From Bacteroidales bacterium UBA4788 (GTDB taxonomy: Bacteria > Bacteroidota > Bacteroidia > Bacteroidales > VadinHA17): 35,316 nt of DNA. The notes beneath the pieces are model-generated. The model did no database searches. It worked only from the letters and a program-made list of their open reading frames with translations, and was not told where the DNA came from. Position 1 is the first letter of the stretch; each line of letters starts with the position of its first letter. Below are positions 24,420-31,569 of this stretch, one piece after another. Both the position numbers and the translations under genes were made by a program. The stretch spans positions 1-35,316 of the forward strand of contig DHGW01000012.1 in assembly GCA_002402965.1 (NCBI GenBank), in the 5' to 3' direction.

Positions 24420-26322
24420 AGACAAAGGAGACCCCCAGCAGCTCCTTGAACTGCACCATGGGTGCCTTCTTCTGCTTGCCGTCTGGCCCCAGTACCGGCT
24501 CGTCCCTGTCATAGACCGGCAGAAGAGTGTTGTCATCATATATGAGGTGAGTGTTCACTCTCAGATCAGTGAACCAGTTGAGCGGCATGGTGGCAATCAT
24601 CTCCCAGTCGACATCAACATTTTGCGGCCTGGAAAGGAAGTTGCTGAAAAGTTGTAACCTGTTGGTCATGTTAATCTTATCGAACAACACAAGCTTACTG
24701 TTGATTGTAAAGTAGGCTCCCATCTCGTTTTTAGACCGTCTGTCCGCGGCGATACCATATTTGGTCTGGTTGATGTTTGCGGTATCAGGCACAAAGGTTC
24801 CCTTGTATGACAGAGGGGAGAAACTGACGGACGTGTTTTTGTTGGGTTTGTACTCCAGCCCATAGCCCAGGATAAAGGTGGCAGGGTTGAAAAATTTGGA
24901 TACCTTAACAGATGTTGTGTCGTTGGGATAGATGTACCCCGGCAGGAACTGTGACTTAAACTGGAACAGCCCGGTGAGGTCAAATTTTCCAAATGCCTTA
25001 TGATTGATCTTGGAGTTGATCTCCAGAATATCCAGGTTTTTCCTGATGCCGCCGTACTTTCCAGAGGCCTGCAGTCCAAGCGCGAAACGGGCTGAGGTGG
25101 CTGAGTTGACCCTGGTCACCTTGTTGCTGTAGTTGACGGCGGAGGTAACATCCAGGACCGATGAGATGTTGTTCTCTCCCCCTTTAGCCCAGTTGGATAC
25201 CACCCCCTGGGAGAGCAGGTAAGAAAGGTCTGTCTTGAACTTCCATAGTTCCGGTTTGATCCTGCTTAGCGCCACCCTTCGGAGGTCCTCCTCCTGTGCT
25301 GTTGTGACATTCACCCGTGTGTCGACGTGCTGGTCATGCCAGGCCTGCTTCCTGAAGAGCACACCCTCCTCTGCCCGGAGTGAGATTGTATTGCGGATCG
25401 GGCTGCCCACCCAGACCGTTACCGAATCGCCCTCTCCGTCAGGCAGCCAGAATCGGACCAGGTTGTCAGACAGGCTGTTGAGCCACACGTCCGAACCCCT
25501 GCCCGCCTCGCTTGTTAACCGTATCCGTGTGGAATCCCGTACCTCGAGGTAGCTGACCAGGGAATTAACTGCCGCCTGAAGGGAATCGCTTACATATGGA
25601 TTCCTGAGATACCTGAAGGGAAAGTCGGTGCGTGCCAGTGAGGCCTCCGGAAGGGTATCGGTGATGACAAGCACGATTGTGTCATTGGTCTGGTGTGGCA
25701 TCCTGGCCGGGATGAAATCCTTCATCAGTATGTAGACCGAATCATTCAATTTCAGGGTATCGTTCTTAATTATAGGTCTGAAGTCCGGCGTGAGTTTTAC
25801 CTTTTCGAATTTACTCCCGGCCCTGATGAACATCTCGTCAGCCTTTCCGGCGACCGCTGCACTGTCAGCCCGTGTAGTATCAGGTTCCATGACAGGCAGG
25901 ATAATCCTGACCGAATCAAACAGGTAATAGCTCTCTGCGGGAATCCGGATATGTTCAAAAGGATAGGCAGACAGGTAGTCGATCACCGTGTCAGCCGGCG
26001 GCCTGGAGGCAAGCCACACCAGGTTTCTGATCGCCTCACGGAGCGGGTCATTACTGCGTTTCCACAGTGTCTGTGAAGAGTAGAAATGCTCCAGGAACTT
26101 CAGTGATGCGCTCCTGTCAAGGTGAATGTCCTGCGGACCGTTGATGACCGGCACGGGTGCTGCCTTTATTCTCTTCAGCAGTTGTCCGGTCACCGTGAGG
26201 CTATCGGCATGCTGCACTGTCACCGGCGGCAGCGCCGGCACATCAACAACCTGTGCAGGCAGGACAGTGGTCCCGGCCAGGCAAAGAAAAAGTAAAAGAA
26301 TCTTTATGGTTCCCAGTTTCAT
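24409..26322 (-). CDS. Secreted DUF3078-domain outer-membrane protein
   Basis: A 637-residue exported protein: residues 1-23 form a signal peptide (MKLGTIKILLLFLCLAGTTVLPAQ). The C-terminal third (from about WKFKTDLSYLLSQGVVSNWAKGGENNISS) is a DUF3078 domain of alternating short beta strands that ends in the aromatic terminal strand VSFVFKF, typical of outer-membrane beta proteins in Bacteroidetes. The middle region, with SDTL- and D-rich strands, has no clear homology to me. Function is unknown. The start at 26322 is favoured over an upstream in-frame Met at 26358 because only 26322 begins a proper signal peptide. A perfect TAGGTTTG box lies 34 nt upstream. Its 3' end overlaps the prenyltransferase. 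Confidence 0.8.
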   Translation of the reverse strand: MKLGTIKILLLFLCLAGTTVLPAQVVDVPALPPVTVQHADSLTVTGQLLKRIKAAPVPVINGPQDIHLDRSASLKFLEHFYSSQTLWKRSNDPLREAIRNLVWLASRPPADTVIDYLSAYPFEHIRIPAESYYLFDSVRIILPVMEPDTTRADSAAVAGKADEMFIRAGSKFEKVKLTPDFRPIIKNDTLKLNDSVYILMKDFIPARMPHQTNDTIVLVITDTLPEASLARTDFPFRYLRNPYVSDSLQAAVNSLVSYLEVRDSTRIRLTSEAGRGSDVWLNSLSDNLVRFWLPDGEGDSVTVWVGSPIRNTISLRAEEGVLFRKQAWHDQHVDTRVNVTTAQEEDLRRVALSRIKPELWKFKTDLSYLLSQGVVSNWAKGGENNISSVLDVTSAVNYSNKVTRVNSATSARFALGLQASGKYGGIRKNLDILEINSKINHKAFGKFDLTGLFQFKSQFLPGYIYPNDTTSVKVSKFFNPATFILGYGLEYKPNKNTSVSFSPLSYKGTFVPDTANINQTKYGIAADRRSKNEMGAYFTINSKLVLFDKINMTNRLQLFSNFLSRPQNVDVDWEMIATMPLNWFTDLRVNTHLIYDDNTLLPVYDRDEPVLGPDGKQKKAPMVQFKELLGVSFVFKF

Positions 26323-26347
26323 TTCACAACGTTTAAACAATTCCGGA

Positions 26348-26378
26348 TTGTACCCCAAACCTAAAATGGTTATATTTG
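26348..26378 (+). promoter_or_regulatory. Plus-strand promoter upstream of a 24-codon ORF and tnaA
   Basis: TTG at 26348-26350 and a perfect TATATTTG at 26371-26378 are 20 nt apart, so the element is close to consensus. Transcription would start about 26385, some 240 nt before the tryptophanase start, leaving a leader that contains a 24-codon ORF and the 26550-26622 repeats. Confidence 0.6.
26356..26363 (-). promoter_or_regulatory. DUF3078 gene -7 element
   Basis: On the minus strand this is TAGGTTTG, an exact TAnnTTTG match, 33 nt upstream of the ATG at 26322. A second minus-strand match (TATTTTTG) occupies 26386-26379. The element lies within the plus-strand promoter, so the two promoters overlap. 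Confidence 0.45.
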
Positions 26379-26396
26379 CAAAAATAGCCGATTTCC

Positions 26397-26471
26397 ATGA
26401 ATTCCCGCCTCATCAGGGACATAAACAGGAAGCTGAGATTCCGTAACATCAAGAACAGGGACGCATTCTGA
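26397..26471 (+). CDS. Possible 24-residue basic peptide in the tnaA leader
   Basis: An ATG at 26397 starts a 24-codon frame (MNSRLIRDINRKLRFRNIKN, then RDAF) ending at TGA 26469-26471. It begins about 12 nt after the expected start of transcription from the promoter at 26348-26378 and is strongly basic (six Arg, two Lys). E. coli tryptophanase is also preceded by a 24-codon leader peptide, TnaC, but TnaC acts through a Trp codon and this frame has none. So it may be a short protein or merely a chance ORF. The stop is followed by the perfect palindrome ACCCCGGGGT. Confidence 0.25.
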   Translation: MNSRLIRDINRKLRFRNIKNRDAF

Positions 26472-26549
26472 ACCCCGGGGTTGCCTGCATCAGCGCAATC
26501 ATCATCCGACTTTTGTTAAATTTTCTTAAACCTTAAAAGAGTCAGGCAG

Positions 26550-26622
26550 GTCTGAAGTCTGAAGGTCTGAAAGTTGAAAGCCTGAAAAATTGCAAATCGT
26601 AAATCGTAAATCTCACATAACC
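26550..26622. repeat. Mixed 8/7-nt repeat array abutting the tnaA start
   Basis: The 5' part has units of the TCTGAA type at 26551, 26558 and 26566, with further degenerate TTGAAA and CCTGAA copies stepping 7 or 8 nt. From 26588 the step becomes strictly 7: AATTGCA at 26588, AATCGTA at 26595 and 26602, AATCTCA at 26609. The array ends at 26622, directly before the tnaA ATG at 26623. The preceding 26472-26549 shows only the palindrome after the small ORF and a weak GACTTTTG box at 26508. Confidence 0.65.
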
Positions 26623-28002
26623 ATGATCTTACCATACTGTGAACCTTACAAGATAAAGACAATAGAGACCATACGGCAGAGTACCCGCCAGGAACGTGGG
26701 GAATGGATAAGGAACGCCTCGTATAACCTCTTCAACCTGCGGTCAGAGCAGGTGTTTATTGATCTTCTCACCGACTCCGGCACCGGAGCCATGAGCGACC
26801 TGCAGTGGGGCGCCATCATGACCGGCGACGAGAGTTACGCCGGTGCCTCATCATACTACAGGCTGAAGGATGCCATCACGGATATCACCGGCTTTGAGTA
26901 TTTCCTTCCCACCCACCAGGGACGGGCGGCGGAGAACGTTCTTTTTTCGGTGCTTATTAAGGAGGGAGACGTGATTCCGGGTAACGCTCACTTCGATACC
27001 ACAAAGGGGCATATTGAATTTCGCAAGGCGAAGGCGGTGGACTGCACTGTCTCGTATGCCAGGGACATCAACGCGGTTGATCCTTTCAAGGGGAATGCCG
27101 ATCTGGAGAGGCTGGAGCAGGTGCTGACAGATACCCCCCGCGAGAAGCTGGGATGCATTGTCATGACTGTCACCAACAATACTGCAGGCGGTCAGCCGGT
27201 GAGCATGGCCAACCTGAGGGGCGTAAGGGAACTGGCTGACAGGTATGGTGCACTGGTTGTCATCGACTCCGCACGGTTTGCAGAGAACGCGTACTTCATC
27301 AAGACACGCGAGGCGGGGTATTCCGGTAAAAGCATCAGGGAGATCGTCCGCGAAATGTTTTCCTATGCTGATGCCATGACTATGAGTTCAAAAAAGGATG
27401 CTATCGTCAATATGGGAGGTTTCATTGGGATGAAAGACAGGGAGCTCTTCAGAAAAGCTTCCACCTTCAACATAATGTTCGAGGGCTATATAACCTACGG
27501 CGGTATGTCAGGACGCGACATGAACGCGCTGGCACAGGGTCTTTATGAAGGCACTGAATTCGAATACCTGGAGGCACGCATCGGCCAGGTGACCCGCCTG
27601 GGAGAACAGATTCATATGGCCGGGATACCAGTGCAACTGCCCATCGGTGGCCATGCTGTCTTCATCGATGCCGGCAAGTTCTTTTCGCGTATTCCTGCCT
27701 CGGAGTTCCCGGCGCAGAGACTGGCTGTGGAGATATACCTCGAAGGAGGCATTCGCAGCACCGAGATAGGCACCCTGCTTGCCGACCGTGACCCGGTCAC
27801 CAGGGAGAACAGGGACCCGGGGCTGGAGCTGGTCCGCCTTGCCATACCAAGGCGGGTTTACACTGACAACCACATGGATTATGTGGCTGCTGTAGTGAAG
27901 AATGTCTGGGACAGAAGGCACACAGTCAGAAGAGGACTGGCCATAAAATGGGAAGCGCCCATCATGAGGCACTTCACCGTGGAGCTTGACCTGCTGGGCT
28001 GA
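26623..28002 (+). CDS. tnaA: Tryptophanase (tryptophan indole-lyase)
   Basis: TnaA splits tryptophan into indole, pyruvate and ammonia using PLP. The 459-residue protein has FIDLLTDSGTGAMSD, THQGRAAEN, TNNTAGGQPVSMAN, DSARFAENAYF and MSSKKDAIVNMGG, with the PLP lysine at 258. It resembles both tryptophanase and tyrosine phenol-lyase. The specificity positions favour tryptophanase: Asp in HFDTTKGH (Thr in the phenol-lyase), EIG rather than the phenol-lyase ERG in STEIGTL, and His in the C-terminal RHFTVEL (Phe in the phenol-lyase). I chose the ATG at 26623; 11 upstream codons in frame are repeat sequence. No tryptophan permease lies nearby. Expression may be controlled through the long leader. 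Confidence 0.92.
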   Translation: MILPYCEPYKIKTIETIRQSTRQERGEWIRNASYNLFNLRSEQVFIDLLTDSGTGAMSDLQWGAIMTGDESYAGASSYYRLKDAITDITGFEYFLPTHQGRAAENVLFSVLIKEGDVIPGNAHFDTTKGHIEFRKAKAVDCTVSYARDINAVDPFKGNADLERLEQVLTDTPREKLGCIVMTVTNNTAGGQPVSMANLRGVRELADRYGALVVIDSARFAENAYFIKTREAGYSGKSIREIVREMFSYADAMTMSSKKDAIVNMGGFIGMKDRELFRKASTFNIMFEGYITYGGMSGRDMNALAQGLYEGTEFEYLEARIGQVTRLGEQIHMAGIPVQLPIGGHAVFIDAGKFFSRIPASEFPAQRLAVEIYLEGGIRSTEIGTLLADRDPVTRENRDPGLELVRLAIPRRVYTDNHMDYVAAVVKNVWDRRHTVRRGLAIKWEAPIMRHFTVELDLLG

Positions 28003-28013
28003 CGGAAAAAGCC

Positions 28014-28021
28014 TATCTTTG
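28014..28021 (+). promoter_or_regulatory. -7 element upstream of yicC
   Basis: TATCTTTG, an exact TAnnTTTG match, begins 11 nt after the tnaA stop and ends 23 nt before the yicC ATG. The nearest TTG (27986) is 25 nt away, longer than usual. Confidence 0.5.
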
Positions 28022-28044
28022 ACCGGAGAATAACAACGAGACCG

Positions 28045-28920
28045 ATGATAAGATCAATGACCGGCTATGGCAAAGCCATGCTGGAGACGCCACAGAGGAA
28101 GATCACCGTAGAGATCAGATCCCTTAACGGAAAGCAGGCTGACATAAACACCAGGCTCCCATGGATCTTCAAGGAGAAGGAGCTGGATATCCGCAACATG
28201 ATCATCAGAAAGCTGGAGAGAGGCAAGATCGATCTTTCCATCGGCTTCGACACGATGGACAGCGAAGCAGCGCCGGTGATAAACAGGAACATCGTTAAGA
28301 GCTACTTCAGCCAGATGAAGGAGATAAGCAGTGAGCTCGGCATAAATGACGACGCCGGGCTGCTGGCCGTCGTCATGCGCCTGCCTGAGACACTGCGGAC
28401 GGAGAAACCGGAGCTGTCGGATGAGGAATGGGACAGGATCGCCGGCCTCACAGATGAGGCGCTGACCATGACCGATCTCTACCGCCTCGAGGAGGGCAAG
28501 GCAATGGAGAAGGACCTCTCAAAATCCGTGGCGGCCATCCTCGGGTATCTTGATAATCTCAGCGCTGTGGAGGGTGACCGTATCTTGCGCATGCGCGAAA
28601 AGTTGATGGCCACCCTGAATGAAGCCGTAGGATCTGAAAACATCGACAGGAACCGGTTCGAGCAGGAGCTGATCTTTTACCTCGAGAAGTTCGATATAAA
28701 CGAGGAAAAAGTCAGGCTTAAAAAGCACTGTGACTACTTCATGGAGACGATGAAGACCGAGGGTACCCATGGAAAGATGCTCAATTTCATCTCGCAGGAG
28801 ATGGGCCGCGAGATAAATACAATCGGCTCCAAGGCCAACGATGCCGCCATGCAAAAACTGGTGGTGATGATGAAGGATGAACTGGAGAAGATCAAAGAAC
28901 TGACACTCAACATACTGTAA
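28045..28920 (+). CDS. yicC: YicC/YloC-family endoribonuclease
   Basis: A 291-residue member of the YicC family, which opens with MIRSMTGYGKA, an almost invariant start. The C-terminus has the family's EQELIFYLEKFDINEEKVRLKKHCDYF segment and the GREINTIGSKANDAAMQKLVVMMKDELEKIKEQ-like end, here ending in LTLNIL. E. coli YicC acts on small RNA and mRNA as a ribonuclease. It is followed by gmk after 4 nt, an arrangement seen in many bacteria, and probably shares a transcript with gmk and nadD. Confidence 0.93.
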   Translation: MIRSMTGYGKAMLETPQRKITVEIRSLNGKQADINTRLPWIFKEKELDIRNMIIRKLERGKIDLSIGFDTMDSEAAPVINRNIVKSYFSQMKEISSELGINDDAGLLAVVMRLPETLRTEKPELSDEEWDRIAGLTDEALTMTDLYRLEEGKAMEKDLSKSVAAILGYLDNLSAVEGDRILRMREKLMATLNEAVGSENIDRNRFEQELIFYLEKFDINEEKVRLKKHCDYFMETMKTEGTHGKMLNFISQEMGREINTIGSKANDAAMQKLVVMMKDELEKIKELTLNIL

Positions 28921-28924
28921 TCAC

Positions 28925-29503
28925 ATGACCCCTGACGGCAAAAGGAAGGTTCTTATAATCTCAGCCCCCTCGGGAGCCGGGAAGAGCACCCTTGTCAGCC
29001 ATCTGCTGGAGGCAGGACTGCCGCTGATGTTCTCGGTGTCAGCCACCAGCAGGAAGCCGCGCGGAAATGAAGTCGACGGCCGTGAATACTACTTTGTAAC
29101 TGCGGCTGAGTTCAGGAGAAGAGTCCGGCGAGGTGAGTTCGTGGAGTGGCAGGAGGTTTACAGGGATCATTATTATGGTACACTCCACAAAGAGATAGAG
29201 AGGATTTACGGCGAAGGCAAGATCCCTCTTTTTGACGTGGATGTGATGGGTGGCATCAACCTGAAAAAGATCTTCGGTGAGGAAGCTCTCTCGGTCTTCG
29301 TCATGCCCCCCTCGGTGGAGGAACTGCGCAAGAGGCTCATCAGGCGGGGTACGGACTCGCCGGTGAAGATTGAAATGAGAGTGGAGAAGGCTGCCTCGGA
29401 GCTCCTTCTAGCGGACAGGTTTGACTTTGTAATAATCAATGACGACCTTGAGAAAGCCTGTACAGAAATTATGAGAATTGTAACGGAATTCATTGGACAG
29501 TGA
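28925..29503 (+). CDS. gmk: Guanylate kinase
   Basis: Gmk phosphorylates GMP to GDP with ATP. The 192-residue protein shows the P-loop APSGAGKST, the GMP-binding SVSATSRKPRGNEVDGREYYF, EVYRDHYYGT, the lid region around RLIRRGTDS, and the ASELLLADRFDFVIIND helix-strand typical of the family. Length is normal. It follows yicC after 4 nt and its TGA overlaps the nadD ATG by one base, so the three are a tight operon. Confidence 0.96.
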   Translation: MTPDGKRKVLIISAPSGAGKSTLVSHLLEAGLPLMFSVSATSRKPRGNEVDGREYYFVTAAEFRRRVRRGEFVEWQEVYRDHYYGTLHKEIERIYGEGKIPLFDVDVMGGINLKKIFGEEALSVFVMPPSVEELRKRLIRRGTDSPVKIEMRVEKAASELLLADRFDFVIINDDLEKACTEIMRIVTEFIGQ

Positions 29504-30096
29504 TGACTGAGACCGGACTCTTTTTCGGATCATTCAACCCGGTGCATATCGGCCACATGGCTATCGCCAATTACATTACCGAATACTCTTCGCTGAAGGA
29601 GGTGTGGTTTGTTGTAAGTCCGCACAACCCGCTGAAGGTGAAGGAGTCACTTCTCGGGGAACGCGACAGGTTTTACATGACCCAGCTGGCAATCGGCGAT
29701 GATCCGAGGTTCAGGGTTTCGGACATAGAGTTCACCCTTCCCAGGCCATCATATACGATTGACACTCTGGCACATCTTACAGAGAAGCATCCGACGCGCA
29801 GGTTCACGCTGATCATGGGCGAGGACAACCTCACCACTCTGCACAAATGGAAGAATGCCGAGATGCTTGTGAAGCAATATCCGATTGTTGTATACCCCAG
29901 GCTCTATCCGGGGCGTCGCAGCAGCAAGCGGCTACAGGAGATACTTGCCATGGCATCTGTACAGGAAATTGATGCCCCTGTAATGGAGATCTCCGGTACC
30001 TTTATCCGCAGTGCCATCCGCGATGGCAAGGATGTCTCATGGTTTGTCCCCGCTCCCACATGGAGGTATATCAGGCAGATGCACTTCTATGAGTAA
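29503..30096 (+). CDS. nadD: Nicotinate-nucleotide adenylyltransferase
   Basis: NadD adenylylates nicotinate mononucleotide to deamido-NAD, a core step of NAD synthesis. The 197-residue protein has the nucleotidyltransferase GSFNPVHIGHM motif near the N-terminus, FTLIMGEDNLTTLHKW in the middle, and the late ISGTFIRSAI (the SxTxIR-type motif). I use the ATG at 29503, which overlaps the gmk stop by one base; a GTG at 29500 is a possible alternative. A phased 8-nt repeat with a long inverted repeat begins immediately after its TAA. Confidence 0.94.
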   Translation: MTETGLFFGSFNPVHIGHMAIANYITEYSSLKEVWFVVSPHNPLKVKESLLGERDRFYMTQLAIGDDPRFRVSDIEFTLPRPSYTIDTLAHLTEKHPTRRFTLIMGEDNLTTLHKWKNAEMLVKQYPIVVYPRLYPGRRSSKRLQEILAMASVQEIDAPVMEISGTFIRSAIRDGKDVSWFVPAPTWRYIRQMHFYE

Positions 30097-30170
30097 GAGT
30101 CTGAGAGTCTGAGAGTCCTGTAGATTACCAGACTGCATAGACTTTTTGACCTTCAGACTCTCAGACTTTT
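30095..30170. terminator. Long inverted repeat between convergent nadD and korC, likely bidirectional terminator
   Basis: The 15-mer AGTCTGAGAGTCTGA at 30098-30112 has an exact inverted copy at 30153-30167, and A-T and one G-T pair extend the stem to 18 bp (30095-30112 with 30153-30170). A T-tract follows the right arm and an A-tract surrounds the left. It would form the same hairpin from either side, as expected between two converging genes. The stem is built of repeat units. Confidence 0.6.
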
Positions 30171-30184
30171 AGATTTTTAGACTT
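30097..30184. repeat. Phased 8-nt repeat array filling the nadD-korC gap
   Basis: Eleven 8-nt units run without slippage from the base after the nadD stop: GAGTCTGA at 30097 and 30105, then progressively altered units, then TCAGACTC at 30153, TCAGACTT at 30161, TTAGATTT at 30169 and TTAGACTT at 30177. Left-end units are the inverse of right-end units. The array runs into the last codons of the oxidoreductase gamma gene, including its stop at 30177-30179. Confidence 0.75.
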
Positions 30185-30719
30185 TTCTAATCATCTCCAT
30201 TCCCCGCTTGATTGCATCCTCGTTCATCGGGATGAGGCTGTGATATCTTTCGGGCAGGGATTTTTTCAAACCCCTGATTACATATTCCGTTTTCAATATT
30301 GGCTTGACCTTCATGAAACCGCCGAGGACGAACATATTGAATACCTTTTGCATCTTCAGCTTCGATGCTTCCTCGGCTGCATCAATGCGGTAGACGGTTA
30401 TATCCTTCCTTTCGGGATGCCTTGTGATACCATTGCCGTCATATATGAGCATACCGCCGGGCTTGATCGCGTGCTCGAACTTGTCGAGGCTCTGCTGATT
30501 CAGAATTATGGCCGTATCGAAGCTCCTGAGAATGGGAGAACTGATTCGTTCATCGCTCAGTATCACGTTGACGTTGGCGGTACCGCCCCTCATCTCCGGA
30601 CCGTACGAGGGCATCCAGCTCACCTCCATCTCCTGCATCATTCCTGAATAGGCCATTATCTTTCCCATCGAGAGCACACCCTGTCCGCCAAAACCTGCTA
30701 TTATAATTTCTTCTGTCAT
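30177..30719 (-). CDS. 2-oxoacid:ferredoxin oxidoreductase, gamma subunit
   Basis: This 180-residue protein is the gamma subunit (pyruvate/ketoisovalerate oxidoreductase catalytic domain). Its IIAGFGGQGVLSMGKI opening is the usual G-x-G-G-Q-G motif, followed by SYGPEMRGGTANVNVILSD, a family hallmark. In this class the gamma chain helps position coenzyme A and the alpha-beta core. Length is normal. It is the last gene of a minus-strand operon with beta, alpha and ferredoxin subunits. Its final codons, about Ile-Arg-Lys-Val-stop, overlap the phased 8-nt repeat array, so the C-terminus may have been shaped by the repeat. Confidence 0.92.
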   Translation of the reverse strand: MTEEIIIAGFGGQGVLSMGKIMAYSGMMQEMEVSWMPSYGPEMRGGTANVNVILSDERISSPILRSFDTAIILNQQSLDKFEHAIKPGGMLIYDGNGITRHPERKDITVYRIDAAEEASKLKMQKVFNMFVLGGFMKVKPILKTEYVIRGLKKSLPERYHSLIPMNEDAIKRGMEMIRKV

Positions 30720-30787
30720 GATCTGTTACTATGATTCATTAAACAACTTCCGGTGATTAAATCCGTTTTTGGTTCCGGTATCGGTTA

Positions 30788-31564
30788 TTATTCAGCCGGC
30801 ACTTTGATATCACCGAGGGGATAGAACGGGAACATATTCTCTTCCATCCACTTGTTTGACTCGACAGGGGTCATTTTCCATCCGGACGGGCAGTTGGAGA
30901 CCACCTCGATAAAGCAGGTTCCCCTCTTCTCATTCTGGTACTGTACCGCTTTCTTCAGTGCCTTCTTGAATTTTCTGACACCACCGGCGGTATTGACGCT
31001 CTGGCGGGTTACGTAACATGTACCGGGCAGCATTGCCACTATATTCGCCATTTTGATGGGTGATCCCATCTTTGAGACATCGCGGCCATAGGGTGATGTT
31101 GATGATTTCATCCCGGCCAGTGTTGTGGGGGCCATCTGTCCTCCGGTCATCCCGTAGATACCATTGTTTATGAAGATCATGAGGATGTTCTCACCCCTGT
31201 TGCAGGTATGGATGGTTTCCGCCGTACCTATTGCAGCGAGGTCGCCGTCACCCTGGTAGGTAAAGACGAACTTGTCAGGCATGAGCCTTTTGACGGCCGT
31301 CGCCAGTGCCGGAGCCCTTCCGTGTGCTGCTTCCTGGAAATCGACATCGATATAGTTGTACATCAGCACCGAGCAGCCTACGGGAGTAATGCCCACAGTT
31401 CTTTCCTGCAGGTTCTCCTCCTCAAGCACTTCTGCCAGTACGTTATGGGCGGTACCATGTCCGCAGCCCGGGCAATAGTGCATGACATTATCCGTCATCA
31501 GTTTAGACTTCTTATAAGTCAGGTTCTCGGGCTTGATTATATCATTGAATGTAATATCTGCCAT
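30788..31564 (-). CDS. 2-oxoacid:ferredoxin oxidoreductase, beta subunit (TPP-binding)
   Basis: This 258-residue beta subunit binds thiamine diphosphate. Visible are YCPGCGHGTAHNVLAEVL, the TPP-binding GDGDLAAIGTAETIHTCNRGENILMIFINNGIYGMTGGQMAPTT with the GDG...NN motif, and CPSGWKM near the end. The enzyme oxidatively decarboxylates a 2-oxoacid to an acyl-CoA and reduced ferredoxin. The beta chain ends about 68 nt before the gamma start, and only 5 nt separate it from the alpha gene. Members include VOR (branched-chain) and KOR (2-oxoglutarate) enzymes; I cannot tell which. Confidence 0.93.
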   Translation of the reverse strand: MADITFNDIIKPENLTYKKSKLMTDNVMHYCPGCGHGTAHNVLAEVLEEENLQERTVGITPVGCSVLMYNYIDVDFQEAAHGRAPALATAVKRLMPDKFVFTYQGDGDLAAIGTAETIHTCNRGENILMIFINNGIYGMTGGQMAPTTLAGMKSSTSPYGRDVSKMGSPIKMANIVAMLPGTCYVTRQSVNTAGGVRKFKKALKKAVQYQNEKRGTCFIEVVSNCPSGWKMTPVESNKWMEENMFPFYPLGDIKVPAE

Positions 31565-31569
31565 CTCTC

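Noticed and set aside
26397..26471. The 24-codon ORF as a TnaC-type leader peptide
   Set aside because: It has no Trp codon and no Trp-Pro-like ending, so the known stalling mechanism cannot apply; kept only as a possible small ORF.
26623..28002. Tyrosine phenol-lyase instead of tryptophanase
   Set aside because: The key positions carry Asp (HFDTT), EIG instead of ERG, and C-terminal His, all as in tryptophanase.
30720..30787. Two TTCCGGT copies in the gap between beta and gamma subunit genes as another phased array
   Set aside because: Only two copies about 20 nt apart with no periodic filling; not comparable to the real arrays.
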